From assembly GCA_044433115.1 (NCBI GenBank), contig JAWXTY010000016.1, forward strand, positions 1 through 42,949: a DNA stretch of 42,949 bases, read 5' to 3'. The notes below the pieces were generated by a model, which saw only the letters and a program-made list of their open reading frames with translations, had not been told where the DNA came from and searched no databases. How positions within the stretch are numbered: the stretch's first letter is position 1; each line of letters opens with the position of its first letter. This document shows positions 40,330 through 42,949 of the stretch, in pieces. A program made the translations under genes and the position numbers. This stretch comes from CAKUIA01 sp044433115. Its GTDB lineage: Bacteria; Verrucomicrobiota; Verrucomicrobiia; Opitutales; Intestinicryptomonadaceae.

Positions 40330-41441
40330 GAAGCTCAGTGCAGATAGATTTATGTGCCTTAGAACGCAATTTAAAAAGGATAAAAGACTTTTTAATAAAT
40401 GAAAAAAAATACATAGCTTTCGTTGCAGCAGACGCTTTTGGAGTTGGTCTAAGTGCTGCCGTTGCAAGGCTTATGGAAAGTGGCGTAGATGCCTTTGCTG
40501 TAACAAATTTAAGCGAGGCTTTGCAAGTTAGGCAAGTTGGCTTGGGCTGGCAGATTATAGTTATGACTTCCTCTATTTTGGGCGAAGAAAATTTGTATTT
40601 TGAAAATAATATCACAGCAAATTTAGCTACACTCGAAGAGGCAAAACGCTTTGAAGAGATAGGCAAAACGCTAAATAAACGCCTTAGTGTCAATATGCGA
40701 TTACCTCTTTTAAAGCCGAGTATTCCAGATAGAAATGAGGCGAAAAAGCTCTTTGGTTTTCTTATAAATGAAGCCAAGTTTTTGGATTTAAATTCCTTAT
40801 GTGCAGTAGGAACTGGCAGTGGCACTAAAGAGAAAAATTTAGAGCTAGACTTAGAATTTTTAGAAGAAATTTCAATAGCGTGCCAAGAGAAATCTATAGA
40901 AATGTCGCTACATCATAGCGATATATTTGAATATAAAAACTTGCCTAAAAATATGACTAGTTCAATTAGAATTGGCTTAGTTTTATTTGGAGTTTGCCCT
41001 GAAAATAATTCTATATTAAACGCCTTTAAGCCAGAGCAAGTTATAAGTTTTAAGACTGCAATTAGTCAAATTAAAGAACTTCCTAAGGGCTATAATATTG
41101 GTTACAACAATAGCTATCAGCTTAAAAAAGACGCAAAGGTTGCCTTGATTTCAGCTGGATATGCAGATGGGCTAAGTCGCAAAATTCAAGATAAATATAA
41201 GGTGCTTTTAAGGGGTAAATACGTCTCTATAATGGGTATAGTTTCTATGGATCAAGCCTGTATAGATGTCAGTGATATTGAGGAAGTTAAGGAGGGCGAC
41301 GAAGTGGTACTTATAGGTAAATCTGGCAAGGAGGAAATACGTATTGAAGACTATTGCGACTCGATGGCTATCGTTGCAGGTCAAGCCCTATCTTCCATCA
41401 CAAAACGTGTGCCTCGCTACTACAAGACTTTAGAGTACTAG
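40305..41441 (+). CDS. Alanine-racemase-family protein lacking the PLP lysine (probable pseudoenzyme)
   Basis: 378 residues, family-normal length. The fold-type III barrel and C-terminal beta domain are clear: QIDLCALERNL, SIRIGLVLFGVCP (the Arg that contacts the PLP ring nitrogen), GYNNSY (catalytic Tyr region), ISAGYADGLSR and GIVSMDQACIDVSD. The motif normally VVKADAYGHG reads FVAADAFGVG, with Ala41 (codon GCA, 40425-40427) in place of the PLP lysine and Val for His. The DTGMGRxG motif is also missing (NMRLPLLKPSI). It should not racemise alanine by the known mechanism. Its 5' end overlaps tsaB, so it is kept in an operon and is not visibly frameshifted. Confidence 0.8.
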   Translation: MEFASRYLRSSVQIDLCALERNLKRIKDFLINEKKYIAFVAADAFGVGLSAAVARLMESGVDAFAVTNLSEALQVRQVGLGWQIIVMTSSILGEENLYFENNITANLATLEEAKRFEEIGKTLNKRLSVNMRLPLLKPSIPDRNEAKKLFGFLINEAKFLDLNSLCAVGTGSGTKEKNLELDLEFLEEISIACQEKSIEMSLHHSDIFEYKNLPKNMTSSIRIGLVLFGVCPENNSILNAFKPEQVISFKTAISQIKELPKGYNIGYNNSYQLKKDAKVALISAGYADGLSRKIQDKYKVLLRGKYVSIMGIVSMDQACIDVSDIEEVKEGDEVVLIGKSGKEEIRIEDYCDSMAIVAGQALSSITKRVPRYYKTLEY

Positions 41442-41460
41442 TTTTACAGAAAGAATATGC

Positions 41461-41490
41461 TTGCTCTTTTTAGTATTTCTATGATATAAG
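41461..41490 (+). promoter_or_regulatory. Possible sigma-70 type promoter for pta
   Basis: TTGCTC (41461-41466) and TATAAG (41485-41490) are spaced 18 bases, 42 bases before the pta ATG. In AT-rich DNA chance matches are common. Confidence 0.3.
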
Positions 41491-41493
41491 TAT

Positions 41494-41526
41494 ATTTCAA
41501 TTATATAAATATTATTTCAATTGTAT
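41494..41526 (+). repeat. Two 13-base direct repeats in the pta leader
   Basis: ATTTCAATTATAT (41494-41506) and ATTTCAATTGTAT (41514-41526), 20-base period (about two helical turns), between the possible promoter and the ATG. Spacing would suit a dimeric regulator. Confidence 0.45.
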
Positions 41527-41531
41527 ATATT

Positions 41532-42572
41532 ATGCCAATACTAAATAGCTTATCAATAAGACTTCAAAATCACCCTAAAAGAGTTATCTTTACTGAAGGG
41601 GCTGATTTGCGTATAATCAAGGCGGCTCGCCAATTTGCTACTAGAAAGTTGGGGGCTCCCATTTTAATTGGCGATAAAGAAGAAATTAAGCTAATTGCTG
41701 CCGACAACGAAATTAGGCTAGATGGCATTGCACTAATAGACCCTAAGGCTTATTCTGATACACCAGAGCTAGCTAAGGCTCTAAATTCTATAAGGCGATT
41801 TAATAAGAAAATTTCCGACGCTCCTGCTGAAGACTTCTTGAAAAATCCCATAGCTTTTGCCTCTATGATGCTTCTTACTAATAGGGCAGATGCAATGTTA
41901 TCTGGAGTTAGCACATCTGCATCTAGCACGCTACGCCCTATTATGCAATTAATCCCTATGCAAAAGGGCTTAAAGAACATTTCTTCGATGGTTATTTTAG
42001 ATACAAATAACCCAGCTATAGGCATTTCAGGCAGTTTGTTTATGACTGACTGTGGCGTTATCCCTGAACCTACTGGCGAGCAACTTTGTGATATTGCCTA
42101 CACAACTTCAGTCTTGGCTAAGCACCTAAGTAGCAATACCATCAAGGTAGCATTTTTAAGTCATACATCTAAGGCTTTAAATACAAAACTACCTAGCGTA
42201 AACAAAATGAAGCTTGCCACTTCTTTACTTCACGACAAAGTTCAACGTGAAAATTTAGACTTTGAAGTAGATGGCGAAATGCAAATCGACGTTGCTCTAA
42301 ATCCTCAATTTGCAGAATATAAGGGCGTTCAATCTTCAGTCGCAGGCAGTGCTAATGTACTGATTTTCCCTGAGCTAAATTCAGGCACAATGGCAATACG
42401 TTTAGCTATGTTGACAAATCCAAATATGCACTATTATGGACACATATTGACAGGCTTGCAAAAACCAGTTGCCGAAATCCCACGTATCGCAACTGTAGAA
42501 GACATCTACGGCACAGCCGTAATCGTCGCAGCACAAGCAGTCGACCGCAAGTACCTCTTTCCCGAGGCGTAA
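41532..42572 (+). CDS. pta: Phosphate acetyltransferase
   Basis: 346 residues, the short Pta form without the N-terminal DRTGG domain. Family blocks are visible: PKRVIFTEGADLRIIKAA, DAMLSGVSTSASSTLRPIMQ (acetyl/phosphate site), FMTDCGVIPEPTGEQ, VAFLSHTSK, DGEMQIDVALNP and NVLIFPELNSGTMA. It exchanges acetyl-CoA and acetyl phosphate; acetate kinase is not in the window. The stop codon is 6 bases before a long inverted-repeat array. Confidence 0.94.
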   Translation: MPILNSLSIRLQNHPKRVIFTEGADLRIIKAARQFATRKLGAPILIGDKEEIKLIAADNEIRLDGIALIDPKAYSDTPELAKALNSIRRFNKKISDAPAEDFLKNPIAFASMMLLTNRADAMLSGVSTSASSTLRPIMQLIPMQKGLKNISSMVILDTNNPAIGISGSLFMTDCGVIPEPTGEQLCDIAYTTSVLAKHLSSNTIKVAFLSHTSKALNTKLPSVNKMKLATSLLHDKVQRENLDFEVDGEMQIDVALNPQFAEYKGVQSSVAGSANVLIFPELNSGTMAIRLAMLTNPNMHYYGHILTGLQKPVAEIPRIATVEDIYGTAVIVAAQAVDRKYLFPEA

Positions 42573-42577
42573 TATTT

Positions 42578-42696
42578 GGGGCGTAATATCACCCCTTATA
42601 CTCCGTTTTGGAAATTTTTTGGACTCTTACGTATAAATATACGCTGCGATCCCAAAAAATTTCCAAAGCCTCGTCTAAGGGGCAATCTTACGCCCC
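42578..42696. repeat. Long nested inverted-repeat element, locus B copy 1 (full)
   Basis: 119 bases: GGGGCGTAA (42578-42586) pairs with TTACGCCCC (42688-42696); CCCCTTA with TAAGGGG; a perfect 16-bp stem of 42607-42622 with 42652-42667 (GGAAAT/ATTTCC core); and CGTATA-aa-TATACG at the tip (42630-42643). Same architecture as locus A, with different bases in the paired arms. Confidence 0.88.
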
Positions 42697-42700
42697 AAAC

Positions 42701-42732
42701 AAAAAATCTCACTCTTCGATGTGAGATTTTTT
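42701..42732. terminator. Bidirectional terminator-like hairpin, copy 1
   Basis: AAAAAATCTCAC, an 8-base loop, GTGAGATTTTTT; perfect 12-bp stem with flanking A6/T6. It would end pta transcription on + and any opposing transcript on -. Confidence 0.75.
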
Positions 42733-42753
42733 GCGTGCAAATCGAAAGCGTTT

Positions 42754-42855
42754 TTATACTCCGTTTTGAGATTTTTTTGGACTCTCACGTATTAATATAC
42801 GCTGCGATCCCAAAAAATTTCCAAAGCCTCGTCTAAGGGGTAATCTTACGCCCCA
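42754..42855. repeat. Locus B copy 2 (left outer arm missing)
   Basis: About 158-base period relative to copy 1. The outer GGGGCGTAA and CCCC arms are absent on the left, but TAAGGGG and TTACGCCCC remain on the right. The left inner arm reads GAGAT (as in locus A) while the right reads ATTTCC (as in locus B), so the middle stem is mispaired. Confidence 0.8.
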
Positions 42856-42858
42856 AAC

Positions 42859-42891
42859 AAAAAATCTCACTCTAGCGATGTGAGATTTTTT
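42859..42891. terminator. Bidirectional terminator-like hairpin, copy 2
   Basis: The same 12-bp stem as the first copy (42859-42870 and 42880-42891) with a 9-base loop that differs (TCTAGCGAT against TCTTCGAT). Confidence 0.75.
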
Positions 42892-42911
42892 GCGTGCAAA
42901 TCGAAAGCGTT

Positions 42912-42949
42912 TTTATACTCCGTTTTGGAAATGTTTTGGACTCTTACGT
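42912..42949. repeat. Locus B copy 3 (cut by the window end)
   Basis: Repeats the start of copy 2 with a period of about 160 bases, with GGAAAT as in copy 1 and one T-to-G change in the T run. The array continues past the window. Confidence 0.8.

Noticed and set aside
42576..42836. 86-codon frame after pta
   Set aside because: It translates the locus B repeat units and shows internal repetition due only to them; no start signal or family.

Overview
The window is AT-rich and densely coded. Ser/Thr kinases, FHA proteins, ClpC, RNase Y, sigma-54 and an ECF sigma factor occur together, and the ClpC N-terminus resembles those of the Planctomycetes-Verrucomicrobia-Chlamydiae group. I infer a Verrucomicrobia/Lentisphaerae-like, possibly host-associated bacterium. 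No rRNA or tRNA was seen, so the phylum is tentative.

Region 1 (1-17252, all + strand) is one long tightly packed locus for phospho-signalling at the membrane. It holds the 3' end of one Ser/Thr kinase (Sel1 tail), a kinase-DUF805 gene broken by a 10-bp tandem duplication, a small membrane protein, a kinase with seven Sel1 repeats, a secreted VWA/coiled-coil/TM/FHA protein, a lone FHA protein, a MotA/TolQ/ExbB-like channel subunit, an FHA adaptor with a Thr-rich N-tail, a PP2C phosphatase, a kinase-TM-FHA protein, a kinase with a polytopic tail, a membrane-anchored PP2C, two tandem ExbD/MotB-like proteins with periplasmic heads, and a trypsin-like protease-TM-FHA protein. Working model (inference): kinases and phosphatases control FHA-dependent assembly of an envelope machine that has a proton-channel-like core, a VWA sensor and a periplasmic protease. 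The kinases share almost constant catalytic domains and differ in their C-terminal modules. This locus is the best candidate here for an undescribed system.

Region 2 (17264-24702, mostly - strand) is housekeeping: a TerB-DnaJ protein, a GDSL esterase, hypoxanthine phosphoribosyltransferase, ClpC, RNase Y and a glycosyltransferase. A small decayed segment lies at about 18050-18390.

Region 3 (24792-34287) has two tandem SGNH hydrolases on +, then on - a secreted glycoside-hydrolase-like protein, a cyclophilin, the acetolactate synthase large subunit, a DUF21/CBS protein and UvrA. Two gene-poor gaps (26073-26549 and 27717-27979) are full of hairpins and share a REP-like element.

Region 4 (34318-42572, + strand) has an AI-2E family transporter, a small lipoprotein, RlmN, an ECF sigma factor with a membrane partner, RpoN, a TsaB-like protein, an alanine-racemase homologue without its PLP lysine, and phosphate acetyltransferase. 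Directly after rlmN and after pta lie copies of one family of long nested inverted repeats. The stems show compensatory changes between loci, and both loci have grown by partial tandem duplication.
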